Assembly (NCBI GenBank): GCA_030280995.1
Contig: JASXTE010000002.1
Span: forward strand, 25,455,683 to 25,519,682
DNA length: 64,000 nucleotides
Reading direction: 5' to 3'
Origin: Hemileia vastatrix
Taxonomy: Eukaryota > Basidiomycota > Pucciniomycetes > Pucciniales > Zaghouaniaceae
In this document: positions 10,243 through 21,327 of the stretch, in pieces
How positions within the stretch are numbered: position 1 is the stretch's first letter
Layout of the letters: every line of letters starts with the position of its first letter
Notes under the pieces: generated by a model
Told to the model about the DNA's origin: nothing
Database searches by the model: none
Seen by the model: the letters and a program-made list of their open reading frames with translations, nothing else
Translations under genes and position numbers: made by a program

Positions 10243-11208
10243 GTGTTACTGCTCTGGAAATTCTGGGGTCATGTTGTATGTAAGAAGGGAAAGATTATGG
10301 CAAAGAAAAAAGTCAATAAAATTCAGTCATGGCCAAGGCCTAATAATAATACTGAAGTTGGGGGATTTTTGGGGGTTTGTGTGTACATCAGGATTTTTTT
10401 TAAAGTTTTTTCTTTTTTGGATTCACCTTTAAGGAGGTGGACCAGGAAAGATGCAGAGTGGGAATGGTCTAAACAGTGTGAAGAGGCTTTTCAGAAGTTG
10501 AAGAAGGTAGTAGATGAAGATATTATTCTTCATAATTTGGATTATGGAGTGGGAGCTGGAAAAATTTATCTGGAAGTGGACTCAAGTTATATTGCTTCTG
10601 GCGCTGTTTTGTCTCAGCAATATAATACTGGGAGGGTCAGGCCATTAAGGTATAAGTCTGTGGTATATAATGAGGTTGAATATAGATATTCACAACCTAA
10701 GTTGGAATTGTGTGGTGTACCAAAAATTTTGAAGAATCTGAAAACTGTTTTGTGGGTTCAGCATTTTGAGCTGCAGGTGGATGCAAAATCTCTGGTTCAA
10801 ATTATCAATACAACTACTCTTCTAAATTATGCAATGACTAGGTTTGTGACATTTATTCTGCATTTATCTTTTGACCTGGTACACAAACCTGGAAAAACCT
10901 TTACGATGCCAGATGGATTGTCAAGGAGACCACCCATAGATGAAGATTCAGACTCTGAAGAATTTGATGAAGATTTCCCAGTGGTTAGGGCCAGCACAAA
11001 GGGTGCTGAATATTTTTTTCTCCTCCCCTATGAGGCTAAGCTGGATTATTTTTCTCTCCTCCACCAAGAGGTTAAACTGGATGGTTCTGATCTTGATTCT
11101 GGTGATCAGGATGTTTTTGTTGATGAAGATGAGGCTGTTGTTTTGGATGGCTCAAAATTAGATAATGGTTTTTTTGTTAGTGAAATAGATTCTCTTAAGA
11201 TTCAGTGA
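10243..11208 (+). pseudogene. RT connection, RNase H and spacer, family B(+)
   Basis: The 321-codon frame starts with the connection (SWPRPNNNTEVGGFLGVCVY), then RNase H: KIYLEVDSSYIASGAVL, YSQPKLELCGVPKIL and FELQVDAKSLVQII. It continues with KPGKTFTMPDGLSRRP, an acidic tract and two repeated peptides (LLPYEAKLDYF and LLHQEVKLDGS). These peptides are encoded by two stem-loop motif copies (11022-11044 and 11058-11080). The frame is shifted relative to RT near 10213-10243. Confidence 0.75.
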
Positions 11209-11474
11209 AAAGAAAAGGATGTACCAAATCTTAGGGATTGGTGTCCCGCTGGGCTGGTTGTGTTGCTCATGTGTACACTGGTGATTTTGATGACCGGGTT
11301 GCACCTTTGAATGTTGTTTTAATTAATTTTGAAGATGAGACCTGGGGTAAGACTGGGTTTTATTTTATTATGGTTGAATATCTGTTGACCTTGGAGGGGC
11401 CAGATATTTGTGATGATGATACTTGGGTGGCAATTTAGAAGAAGAGTCCTGGCATCTATGTGTAAGGAAGGAGG

Positions 11475-12047
11475 TTGATGAGGAGGAGGCATCCAAATTC
11501 TCAAGTAGTGGTGACTCAGAAGAAGGGTCAAGAGTTTGTATTGAAGTATTTGCATGAAGACCTTGGTCATAGAGCCTTTGAGGAGAATTATAGAAGAATA
11601 GAAGATAGATTTTGGTTGCCAGTTATGAAGTTGGCTGTGCAGGGTTGGATTCAGTCTTGTGAAGAATTTCAAAGAAGAAGTCACTTGAATCCTATAGAGG
11701 TTGGTGGTGCTACTGGTGAATCAACTTTTTTTTAAAGAGTTAGTTTGGATACTGTCCATATCAAAGAGGGCTGGTATAAGTATTTGAATTTTGCCAGGGA
11801 TGATTTTTCTGGTTAGGTTGAGGCAGTGCCTCTGGTTAATTTGACTTCCGAAAATGTGGCAGAATTTTTGAAGAAGGAATGGGTGTTTAGATATTGTTTG
11901 ATGAATTTGGTGACTGTTGATGGTGGGCCAGAGCTTGAAGCTGAATTTAAAGAAGCTGTGGCAAGTATTGGTTCTAAAGTCAGAGTGGCTACACCTTATT
12001 ATCCTGAAGTTGAAGGCATTGTTGAAAGAGAATATCTAATTATCTAG
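11475..12047 (+). pseudogene. Integrase zinc-binding and DDE core, family B(+)
   Basis: The zinc domain is at 11530-11690: HEDLGHRAF with a degraded CEEF where CxxC is expected. The core follows in broken frames: SLDTVHIKEGW (first Asp), VDGGPELEAEF (second Asp) and PYYPEVEGIVERE (Glu). Integrase would insert cDNA in the host genome. Stops at about 11733, 11815 and 12045 interrupt it. Confidence 0.7.
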
Positions 12048-12107
12048 AATGTTTTGGTTAAAATGTGTGGAGATAGTTCTGAAAATTGGAGGCATTAATT
12101 ACCCTCA

Positions 12108-12614
12108 GTGTTATTTGATGATTGGGTCACTGTGAAAAGGACGACTGGCTATTACCCTTATGAATTAATGTTTGAGCAGAAAACTGTTCTACCAGTTGAT
12201 TTGGAAGCTGTCTTTTATCTTGGAATTGATCAGGATGATGAGTACTCAACAGAATATTTGCTCTGTGCCAGGATGCAACAGTTGGAATGTAGAGAGGAAT
12301 GTCAAGAGAAGGCATACTCCAGAATGATGAAGATAAGAAATCAACCAGTCAGATAATGGGACAAGAAGTTGGCTTGTAGACTCAGGAATCGCTTGAAACC
12401 TAGTCGTTTGGTTTTGGTGTATAATAGAAGTTTGGAGATTCAGTGGGGAAAAATGTTTGCTAACAGATGGAATGGACCTTACAGAGTCAGATCTCAGGTG
12501 TCTGGAGGTTCTTATGTTTTGGAGGAGTTAGATGGTGCAGTCTTAAAGAAGAGAGTGGCTGATTATCAGATGAAAATATTATACCCAAGAGGCCCTAGAA
12601 CTGAAGAAGATTAA
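12108..12614 (+). pseudogene. Integrase C-terminus with GPY/F domain, family B(+)
   Basis: The first part (VKRTTGYYPYELMFEQK) matches B(-) 4038-4328. After a stop near 12355, the frame 12369-12614 contains ANRWNGPYRVRSQVSGGSYVL, the GPY/F module typical of Ty3 integrase tails. It ends RVADYQMKILYPRGP with no chromodomain, unlike families A and D. Directly after the stop codon (12614) there is another stem-loop motif copy (CTC, six bases, GAG). Confidence 0.7.
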
Positions 12615-12748
12615 CTCCGCAATGAGGATAAGCTATGGACCATTCTTTAAATTTTGGATTTTATTGATGCTGTGCATCTGTTTTGTTGGAAACATTTTTT
12701 TATTAGAAGGTACTCATGGGCGGGGCTTCTAGATTTTATTTTGGCCAG

Positions 12749-12795
12749 TGTGGGGGTAACTGATGAGCTGGCTTCTCTGTAGAACAGTTACCCCA
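12749..12795 (+). repeat. TGTGGGGG hairpin module, copy 1
   Basis: TGGGGGTAACTG (12751-12762) pairs with CAGTTACCCCA (12785-12795) over 11 bp with one bulged G and a 22-nt loop. Near-identical copies are at 13007-13053 and 26861-26906. It lies 3' of the B(+) coding region and begins TGTG, so it may be the start of the family B LTR. About 60-120 nt after each copy there is a stem-loop plus AACTG motif. Confidence 0.7.
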
Positions 12796-13006
12796 GATTT
12801 TCTGTTTCCAACCCCTTCTCTTAATTTGGTTGAATTATAGTATTGCTTTTTTTCACAGGTTTTAGTCCTCTATTACTTTCAACTGGAAATTCTTTTGGTC
12901 TTAAAGTGCTGGAATCTTCAAACTTATTTGTTTTGGTTTATTGTGTTGGATATTTTGTTTTTATTAGAAAGTACCCAGGGGGGCTTCTAGATTTGATTTT
13001 GGCAAG

Positions 13007-13053
13007 TGTGGGGGTAACTGATGAGCTGGTTGCTCTGTAGAACAGTTACCCCA
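13007..13053 (+). repeat. TGTGGGGG hairpin module, copy 2 (tandem)
   Basis: It repeats copy 1 with two loop changes. The sequence before it (GGGGCTTCTAGAT, TTTTGGC) also repeats the sequence before 12749, so about 256 bp are tandemly duplicated (roughly 12700-12955 and 12957-13213), with considerable divergence outside the hairpin. A motif copy with a 5-bp AAGTC/GACTT stem follows at 13121-13144. Confidence 0.65.
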
Positions 13054-13190
13054 TAGTGTCTGTTTCAAGTTTTTGTTTGTCCTAGTTGAATCCAGTTCTG
13101 GTTTTTGTTATTCAGGTTTCAAGTCTACTATGACTTTAAACTAGCTTACTGGTTTGGGAAGGGCTTCTTTGGTCTATTTGGATTGGTGGT

Positions 13191-13248
13191 TGATCACTGG
13201 TGGTTTCCCATTACTTTTACTTACTAGAGGGAGCCCAACCAGTGATCA
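13191..13248. repeat. Inverted repeat, 11 bp perfect arms
   Basis: TGATCACTGGT at 13191-13201 is the exact reverse complement of ACCAGTGATCA at 13238-13248, separated by 36 nt. It could form a hairpin. No related gene or element end was identified next to it. Confidence 0.6.
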
Positions 13249-13422
13249 TATCCTTGTACTGGACTTTCTATGGAGCCAGACTTTTTCTTTTTTTTCTTTC
13301 TGTGTTTGTTTTGTTAGATACAAGTTTTATATTACTTTGTTTTTTTTCTTTTTTTTTCTTTTAATTTTTTTGTGGGGGTTATTAGGATATAAAGAGAGAA
13401 AAATCACAAAATTATATTATAT

Positions 13423-13503
13423 GGTGTCACCACATCAGGGTCGCCTGGATGTGGTCAAGCATTGGTATGGAAAGGCTCATCAATTTGCTGTGCAATGCTA
13501 TTT
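13423..13503 (+). other. Structured 81-nt repeat, copy 1
   Basis: It is alignable without gaps to 13893-13973. Both have two helices: the first is CCACATC with AGG opposite CCT and GATGTGG; the second is GCATTG opposite CAATGC. The central GCTCATCAATT is conserved. Stem bases change on both sides between copies while the conserved block stays, suggesting RNA-level constraint. I could not match it to a known ribozyme. Confidence 0.45.
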
Positions 13504-13573
13504 TCTTTTTTATTTCTATCTCATTTTTTTTATTAGTTTCTCAATTTTTATTTATTTCATCTTTTTCTTTATT

Positions 13574-13834
13574 CACCACACAATATGGGGGGTGGACTTG
13601 CTAGCAAGTCCCCAACCTTGGACCCAAACTCACCACAGATTGAACACACATTGAGCTATTGATAGAGGAGCCATACAATCAGGGATGAACACCACTCAGC
13701 AGAACAGTTTTAGGTGAGTGTTCAAGTAGAGTCCATTATGGGTTCAGTATGAGTTCAGTCTGAGTTCCATCTGAGTTCCATCTGAGTTCAGGTTGAGGAC
13801 TTGCTAGCAAGTCCATCCCCTATATCGTGTAGTG
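13574..13834. mobile_element. CACTA-like MITE, 261 bp
   Basis: The ends are CACCACACAATAT and, reverse complemented, CACTACACGATAT. A perfect 18-bp palindrome GGACTTGCTAGCAAGTCC lies just inside the left end and a shortened version inside the right end. Flanks are duplicated as ATT (13571-13573 and 13835-13837). It has no transposase and would need one in trans. It is the same length as the copy at 62253-62513, in reverse orientation. It separates the two structured 81-nt repeats. Confidence 0.85.
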
Positions 13835-13892
13835 ATTGATATTATTTTTCTTAATTTATTTTTTATCTCAATTCATTTAAAAGTAATTTATA

Positions 13893-13973
13893 GGTGTATC
13901 CGCATCAAGGTGCACTTGGATGTGGGTAAGGTATAAGGGTATCAGCTCATCAATTGGCTGGGGGATACCATTT
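13893..13973 (+). other. Structured 81-nt repeat, copy 2
   Basis: It is the partner of 13423-13503. Helix 1 is CCGCATC with AAG opposite CTT and GATGTGG; helix 2 is GGTAT opposite ATACC. The internal AGC/GCT pair flanks the conserved TCATCAATT. Without the MITE the two copies would be about 206 bp apart. Confidence 0.45.
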
Positions 13974-14084
13974 GTAATTAATAATTAATTAATCTTATTA
14001 TTATTCATTTCATTTTAATATCTCAGCTCTCATATTTTTTGGGTAATTTTGTTTTATTATTTTCAAGTTTTTTTTTAGTATGTT

Positions 14085-14896
14085 TGTGGAAGGGTTCTTT
14101 TGGTCTAGAAAATTTTTAACACGGGTCTAATGGCAGTGATAGATGGTATTTTGGGGTTTCAAAGTCAAGAGTACGTGTTATTTACCTTTTTTTTGTTTTA
14201 CTATATAAAAAGAGGTAGAAAATTTGATAATTATTATAATGAATGATTTAGAATTTCTGTAAATAAATACTTAAAAAATTAAATAGTAATAAATATTTTT
14301 GTTGTAATAAATTGGTTTAATAAGTTAATAAGTAAGTAATGGATGATCAAAAAGAACCAGAAAGGGAGGCCTTATATAGGCAAAGGAGAGACAAAGCGTG
14401 GAGTTGAAATCCTAAATACAGTAGTATGAGAGAAGAAAAGAATATTCCAGAAAACAGATTCAAATAATAAGGTTGTTCCAAAAAGAAGGTGTCAGAAAAG
14501 TGTATTTACTGTATATGACAAAAGTAAATAAGTTTATTTAATTATTGCTGTAAATTTCAATTCTAAATAATTAATTTGAGTTTTTTGTGTATATTTAATT
14601 TTATTTGAATATTGAATTATATTTCAATTTAAAATTTTTTTTCTTTAATTTAATTTCTAATATTAATTTTTATTTCTCTTAACCTGTCATTGAGCACGGG
14701 GTTAGAAAATAAAAATATAAGGGACATTTTAATATTAATTTTAATTATTTACTAACTTTACTTTTGTGTAATTAATTAATTTAATATAAGTAAATTTAAT
14801 GTAATTATATTATAATTAATAAAAATAATAATGTGTGGCTTCATCAAAGAAAAATATTAATTATTTTACTGGGTAAGTCTAGAAGCCATGCTGACA
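14085..14896 (-). repeat. 3' LTR of A2
   Basis: On the minus strand it starts TGTCAGCATGG and ends CCCTTCCACA. The start is alignable to the A1 LTR start, including the ACTTACCCAGT block. A TATA-like CTATATAAGG lies within it (about 14372-14381 as reverse complement). The purine-rich tract AGAGTGAGGGAG lies directly before it on the minus strand (14897-14908), the expected polypurine tract. Confidence 0.9.
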
Positions 14897-14915
14897 CTCC
14901 CTCACTCTAAAAAAA

Positions 14916-17510
14916 CTATAAAAAAATGCAATGAGGTTTTTTTTTATACTTCTTTAGAAGAGTAGGAAGATTAGATATCTCCTTCCCAGGTATCCAAGAA
15001 TCATATTCAGAAGATTTATTCTTTAACCTCAATAAGTTTTCAGTACCTATTTCAGCAGTAACTTTTCTGTCATTTATAATCTTATCAATTTCTGCTGTCT
15101 GAGTGATTTCATTAGGGGTCTTTTTTGGTCTACCCCTCCTTTTGGGAAATAAATCACTATCTGATGTGTAATGTTTCAAAAGAGATATTGGAAAAACAAG
15201 CTATTTTCTGTCATATGGATAATACAATATAACTTCAAATGCATTATTACCAACCATTCTTCTGACACTAATTGGACCTACAAACAGGTCTTTCAATTTG
15301 TTATTACCTTGTAAATAGAAGTGGACTTTAGAAATTAGTACTTCATCACCCTTTTTAAAAGTGTATTCTTTATGGGATTTGTCCCATCTCTTCTTCTCAT
15401 ATTCAAAGTATTTTTCAATACATTTTTGAGCATGACTTCTGCAAAATTGTTGCATTTGAGTAAAAGATTTCACGCCAGGATGTAAATCCAATTTAGGTAT
15501 TTTATTATTGAGAATTTGGGCAAGAGTATTTGGAACCTATCCCAGCCAGAGTTCAAAAGGCATTTTCTGAGTAATAGAATGAACAGTGCTATTATAAGAA
15601 ACTTACATCCCAGGAAGTAGGGTAACCCAATCATGAGTGAATCTTTCATTGTCTTTGTACTCAAGGCCAAAGGCACAATACCTTCATATCATGTCCTTTA
15701 AAGTATGAATCATTCTTTCAGCTAATACATCAGTTTGGGGGTGATGGGCAGTAGAGAGTTTCAGATCACAACCACAAACATCCATCAGAGACATCCAAAA
15801 TTCAGAAGTAAATTTAGGGTCTCTGTCAGAGATTATGGCCTTAGGAAAACCAGTAGTATTAAACATATGAGACCTCCACAAGAAAGCTGTTTCTTTAGCA
15901 GAAAAATCCTTGTGGGTGGGGATAAATTTACACATTTTTGTGAATCTGTCCACAATAACTCAGAAAGAGTTATAACTGTCTTTCCAAGAAATGGGTAAAC
16001 CTGTTACAAAGTCCATGTTTATCATCTGCCATGGTGCTTCAGAAGGTTCATTATGTTGCATTAATCCAGCTCTTTTACCAGTCAAACTCTTTGATTTTTG
16101 GCAAGAAACACAGGATTCAACATATAGTTTGGTTTCTTCAGACATATTAAACCAAAAAGCAGTGGTTTTAACTCTGAGCATTGTTTTTTCAAAATCAAAA
16201 TTTCCAGCCAATATGTCATCATGACAAATTTTCAAGATGATCTCTTTCATAGAAGGAGGAAAAACAATAACATTAATAAAATTTCTTCTATAATATAGAT
16301 ATCCTTTAACAATTGAAAATAACCTTTTTCTAAAGCCTTCTGGTACTTTTGTGGAAGGGTTTTAATTAATGCTTGTATTGAAGCATTTTTTGGATCATTT
16401 AATTATGGTTGATTAAAGTCAGCTGAAGCAAGAATTGGTGCTGACATTAAACAATGTTTCATAGTGTCAAAAACACTTTGCCTTTCACTATTCTAGACAA
16501 AAGAAACATCTTTACTAGTAAATTGTGTAAGGGGTAATGCTATAACTTGTAAATTTTTAATATACTGTCTGAAGTATCCACACTTTCCCAAAATACTCTG
16601 GAGCTCTCTAGCTGTGCTAGGAGCCTTCACCTGTTGTATGGCTGCCACTTTGTTTTGGTCAACACATATCTGTAAACCTGAGACAACACAACCAAGCACT
16701 TTTAAGGAATGAAAACAAAATTTACATTTCTTCAAAGCAAGTGTCATATTTATCTCACCCATCTTATAGAACACTTTACACAGATGGTTAAGATGGTCCT
16801 CAAATGCTTTAGAGAATATGTTAATATCATCAATATAAACCATCAGCCATGTATAATCCATAATTCTTTGAAAAACTGAAGGGGCATATTTAGGGCCAAA
16901 TGGAATCCAAATATACTTATAAATACCCATATGAGTAGAAATCATCAGAAAATTCTGGGAATTTTTCTCAACAGGTACCTGATGATATCCCTTGTTACCA
17001 TCCAAACAGCTGATATATTTAGCACCTTGTAGGGTAGCATGTATAGAGCTAATTCTGGGTAAAGGATAGATATCATCAACAGTATAAGTTTTCAATGCTC
17101 TATAATCACCAAATAACCTAACTTTATCTTTCTCATAAGAAATTAGGACAGGTTAGATAACAAAATGTTTAGGAGTTTCAACTACCTTTTCAATAATATT
17201 CATTTTTAAAAGGGTAGAGATATTGTCTTCAATATCTTTTCTCTTTGTGGAAGAAGCTAGATAAGGCTTCTTCTTTAAACTAGGTGGTATTTCTGTCAAT
17301 GTGCAGGATAATGAAAGCTTCATTTCTTCTTTTACCAATCCTAATTCATGTGAACCATGAGAAAAGGCCATAGGAAAAGATTTTATCAATTTAATGATGG
17401 AATCTTTATCCTCACCAGAATTTTGTTCTTCAAAAGAAGCATTGTCAAAATGAGACACAAGGGCAGGCATTTCTTTTATAGATCTTCCTTTATATTGAGC
17501 TACAGAATGA
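14916..17510 (-). pseudogene. Pol of A2: RT, integrase, chromodomain; RNase H deleted
   Basis: Minus-strand fragments encode RT (17470-16493: NKGYHQVPVEKNSQ, MVYIDDINIFS), integrase (16250-15201: HDDILAGNF, CVSCQKSK, MDFVTGLP, SDRDPKFTSEFW, HHPQTDVLAERM) and a chromodomain (15179-14916: RRGRPKKTPNE, SSEYDSWIPGKEISNL). Relative to A1 about 532 bp are missing at about 16405, from just after the APILA...DF block to LNDPKNAS, eliminating RNase H; the junction shows ACCAT microhomology. Numerous stops and shifts occur elsewhere. Confidence 0.85.
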
Positions 17511-17879
17511 CATGTGCTAAATCCTGGTGTTAATAATTTCTTGGAGGAGGAAATATTATTAATTTTCTCTTCCCATTCATCCCCATTGTGAAGAATTGGT
17601 TTGAAGGATCTAATTTTATGTCATATTTGGTTAAAATTTCATATCCTACAATGAACCAACTACTCAAATTATCATTTTTCATGACAACAAAATCACATAT
17701 GGCTCTTACAAAACCATGGCTATATTTGTATAATACTGTGGCTTGTATTTACCAATGGGGACAAAACAGAGCCATAAACTCTCCAATTCTCTAAGATGAT
17801 TGGCATAAGTTTTGATTTATAATATTAGTCCACTTAAGCAAGTAATTTTTCAAATACTACATTTTCTCCTGATCCAGAG

Positions 17880-20800
17880 TCTTAGACAACCTCATTGTTG
17901 TTTCCATTGATCAATAATGGTGCCTTGAGAGGGGCAATAAAAATTGAGCTATCTTCAAGATTTTTTATGATCTCAGCATCTTCCACTGTAGATAAATCAC
18001 TATTCTCAATATCAATATTATTTAAATAAGGAATACCCTCTTCCAGAATTAGAATTTCTTGGTTAAATTCATATGAAATATTTCTGGCACAGTCACTTGA
18101 ATTATAATCTAGTGCTATTGTGTCATAAGCATGTTTCTCTGTTTGTTCAACAAGATTTATCTTCTTGTCACAAACATTGACTTTCTTCAGAGGCTTTCTG
18201 CACTTGAAGCAAGTGTTTGTTGCATACTTTTTAGGTGAAACAGGGGCAGAAGGTTTACTGACATTTTTCAGAGGTTTTTGTTGGTAATTGGAGGTTTTCT
18301 CCAATGTCTCACCGGACAAACTACGCACAAGGTCGAGGGTGTTTCTGGAAGTGAGATGAGGAGAGTAGTTTAGGAACTTCTTGGAAGCACAGAGGAAATG
18401 TTCAAGCAAGTGATTCTAAGATGACTCAAAGGATGAGCTACTGATTTGAGATATGTTTGATAAGAATTCTAATATAATTTAAAGGTAATATTAATATTCT
18501 TAAGATCTCACAAAGGGTTGGAAACTCAATAATCAAAGATTTAGGATTTAGAAATGATTACTCAGAAAATAAGGAAAGATACAATAATAATGATTTAACC
18601 TGAAGCTTTTACCACTATTAACTATATATACGTTTTATAATTTAATTCTAAAGAATATTGAACCAAAACCCAACCCCTTTTATACCCTTTACTCCTCCTC
18701 GCATTGACCTCATACCCATCCATTATTCCGCACACCACAGACCATTGAAAATACACCCGTTACACCTGGAACCTCCGCACTAACATCTGTCAACCCTTTA
18801 ATCCTCCACTAACTATTCCGTCCATGCTCACTACCCCTTTTAATAATCCACAAATGCTTAATAAACCTTTTAGCGGACTATTACATTGACTATTGCGCTG
18901 TGCATCACTTATTGAGGAAAAGACTAACACACACTATTGAAAGATTGACTAATTTAGATTTAGAGTTTAGACTAGCAAGTTTTAATAGTGACTACACAAA
19001 GGAAAGTCACAGTTTCTATGTAGAATTTCTTTCTGCGCTTTGAGTATGGATTTAGACCTCTGTATTATTGATTTAATGAGCTGCCTTTGCCTTGAGTGTC
19101 ACGTGGCGCATGACACAATGAGATTTTAGAAATTAATCTTCTAGAATAATCCTTGTTTTTTATAAGGATATCTTTACATGTGTTAATGAAAGAAGAGGGT
19201 TCCCTTGAGAAATCAGTCCTAGAAGCTATTAAGTCTTTCAGAGACATAGGTAATTTATAAAGGATCCTGTCCTTCCATAATTCAAAATTTATATCTGGGT
19301 CCTTTTCCCTCAAGATTTTTACAAGTTTCATCAGGAACTCAATAGGATTTTTCTGTAGAAGAGCTATATCTTGTTTCCTCATATTACTTTTGTTGAGCTA
19401 ACCTAAATTTGGAACCACCAAATTGTGCTTTAATTAATTTTTTCAATCTTCCCATGAGTAGTCATTTTTATCAAAGAGAAAAGATTCATACCACATTAGG
19501 GCTATATTGGTAAATAAAGAAATTGATTTTGACACAATTTCCTTATCTGGGAGTTTGTAAGAATTTTTTAGATTTTCAATCCTGCAAATGAACTGTTGCC
19601 AATCAGAGGGAGAGTCACCATCAAATGTTGGATACTGGTCAAGTTTTGGCCAATTCTTTTGATTTGCATTATTTTCCTTATTAAAAGCTTGATTCTGAGT
19701 GAGAAGTAACTGTAAATTCTCCAGTTGGGCAGAAATTTCATTGTTTGATCTTTCTGTGGATGATTCAGGTACATCATCAAATTTTGATAGAAACTAAGTG
19801 ATATCAACAGATATTTCTGGAACTAATTTTTCTTTGGATGAACTAGGAACAGGTAAAATTGAGGTATCCTGCACCACATTTTCTTTCACAGAAATGTCAG
19901 AAAACATTTGATTATGTAACAATGAATTCTATTTCTCCTCAAAGGTTGTTAACCTAGTTTTTACTCTTAGAATACTAGAAAAATTCTCATTGATGGTTGC
20001 AAAAGATAACTGATTCTTATTTTGTAAAGATGAATAATGGTTAATCAAACTTTCTAAGTTCCTCTTATGTACTTCTAGCTCCTGGCAACAAATGGACACA
20101 TCATCTTTTAATTTAGACAAATAATTCTTGATATTTTTCCATAAAGCAACTTTCTATTCATCAGTTACTTTATAATGAAACAAATCATCAGAGACTCTCT
20201 GTAACTCACTCCTCAATGCTTGATAAACCTGTTCAGTTAACAAACTATTTTATTTCTGAGTCACTTGCATGTTGTTCATTATATGATTTTGTTTAGCAAT
20301 AATATCTCTCAAATATTCTTCATTAATGTTAGCTACATCTGGAGTATTTCTCAATATTGAAACAGAATAACTTTCCATATTCTCATAAAACTCAGGATCA
20401 AGTATCTCATCAATAAAAGCCATATCAGGATTTATCATTGAAGTAGCAATCAAAACCAAAGAATAGATACATTAGAATATTGAGTAACTTTTCTACTATT
20501 CTCAGCCTCTACTGATCTCACAGATTCATCTCCTCTTCCAAAATTACCTGAAGGAACTGCATCATTTACAAGAAATGGTACTTGAGATTCAATAGAGGGG
20601 CTTACCATGGCTTGGGAAAGACCTGAATGTGATTGTTTTTTCTCTTTCTTCCTCCTTGGTAGGGGTGAGGAGGTGTGGGTCTGAACTGGTTGGTTCTTGA
20701 AGGACCTGCCTGAGGTACTTGTTGCTGTTGTTGTTGGGACAGATAATCTCACTGGGTGTTCAGCCAATCTACTGCCTCTTTGAGACTTCCAGCTTTTCTT

Positions 20801-21222
20801 GCTTCTGGGAGGCCAATTGTGGAAGGTCTTTTGGAGGAGGTGGTTTCCTTTTCTTTTGAAAGAAGGACTCTATTTTTCTTACCTTGTCTTCTAGAGACTC
20901 TGTTTTTGACCACAGCTTGAGGTTTTCCAACCTCAACTCCTTAATGTGAGTGGAGAGATTTTTGACTTGCTGATTCAAGGGTATTTTTTTTATTTTGAAG
21001 CCTTTTGGAAGATATTCTAGGGGGTTGATAGAAGGATTTTGATCATGAGAAGTTGTCTCCACTAATATTTCCATCTCCTGCATTTCTACATCTGGATTGG
21101 TCCAGTAATTGATTAATTTGAGCCACTTTTGTAGTCAAAGGAGAACTTACAGAATAAGATTCATCATAATTAATTAAATCAAGTCCCTCATCACGGCCAG
21201 CTAAATCACCTTGATCAGTCAT
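17880..21222 (-). pseudogene. Gag and protease of A2
   Basis: Reading from ATG 21222: a 24-codon exon-like start ending at a GTAAGT donor (21150), the overlapping coiled-coil frame at 21083-20769 (KIKKIPLNQQVKNLSTHIKELR), then Gag coiled-coil and capsid fragments (20767-19065), the solo LTR, and a zinc-knuckle/protease-linker part (18306-17882: NTCFKCRKP; the protease DSG region near 17880 is degraded). The order equals A1. All parts carry stops or shifts. Confidence 0.8.
18307..19115 (-). mobile_element. Solo LTR in A2 gag (809 bp)
   Basis: This block interrupts A2 gag between sequence matching A1 around 34180 and 34190. It is flanked by direct repeats CAATG (18302-18306 and 19116-19120). 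On the minus strand it starts TGTCATGCGCC and contains TATAAAAGGGG (about 18680), so it looks like a solo LTR of an otherwise unseen family. It has no coding capacity. The exact right boundary is ambiguous by two bases. Confidence 0.7.
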
Positions 21223-21327
21223 AGTTGTAATTAACCTGATCTGAGAGAAAGAAATATTAAAATTTAATAAGTTATTATTTTTACTTTATTTAAGAAAAAA
21301 TAAGGAAAAAAAATTTATATAAATAAT

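Larger units (their letters stand above)
8791..12748 (+). mobile_element. Ty3-type retrotransposon, family B, plus copy (decayed)
   Basis: In plus orientation it carries a degenerate 5' region (8791-9320), the protease-RT linker, RT (9325-10215), connection and RNase H (10243-11208), integrase (11475-12356) and a GPY/F domain (12369-12614). Gag and protease are missing. It is more complete than B(-) in pol and keeps the FIDD catalytic pair, but stops at about 9525, 10213, 11206, 11440, 11733, 11815, 12045 and 12355 make it inactive. About 135 bp after the last codon a TGTGGGGG hairpin module starts, possibly the LTR edge. Confidence 0.7.

Noticed and set aside
13154..13654. 166-codon plus-strand ORF
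   Set aside because: It runs through T-rich low-complexity sequence, the structured repeat and the MITE end; no codon bias or similarity.
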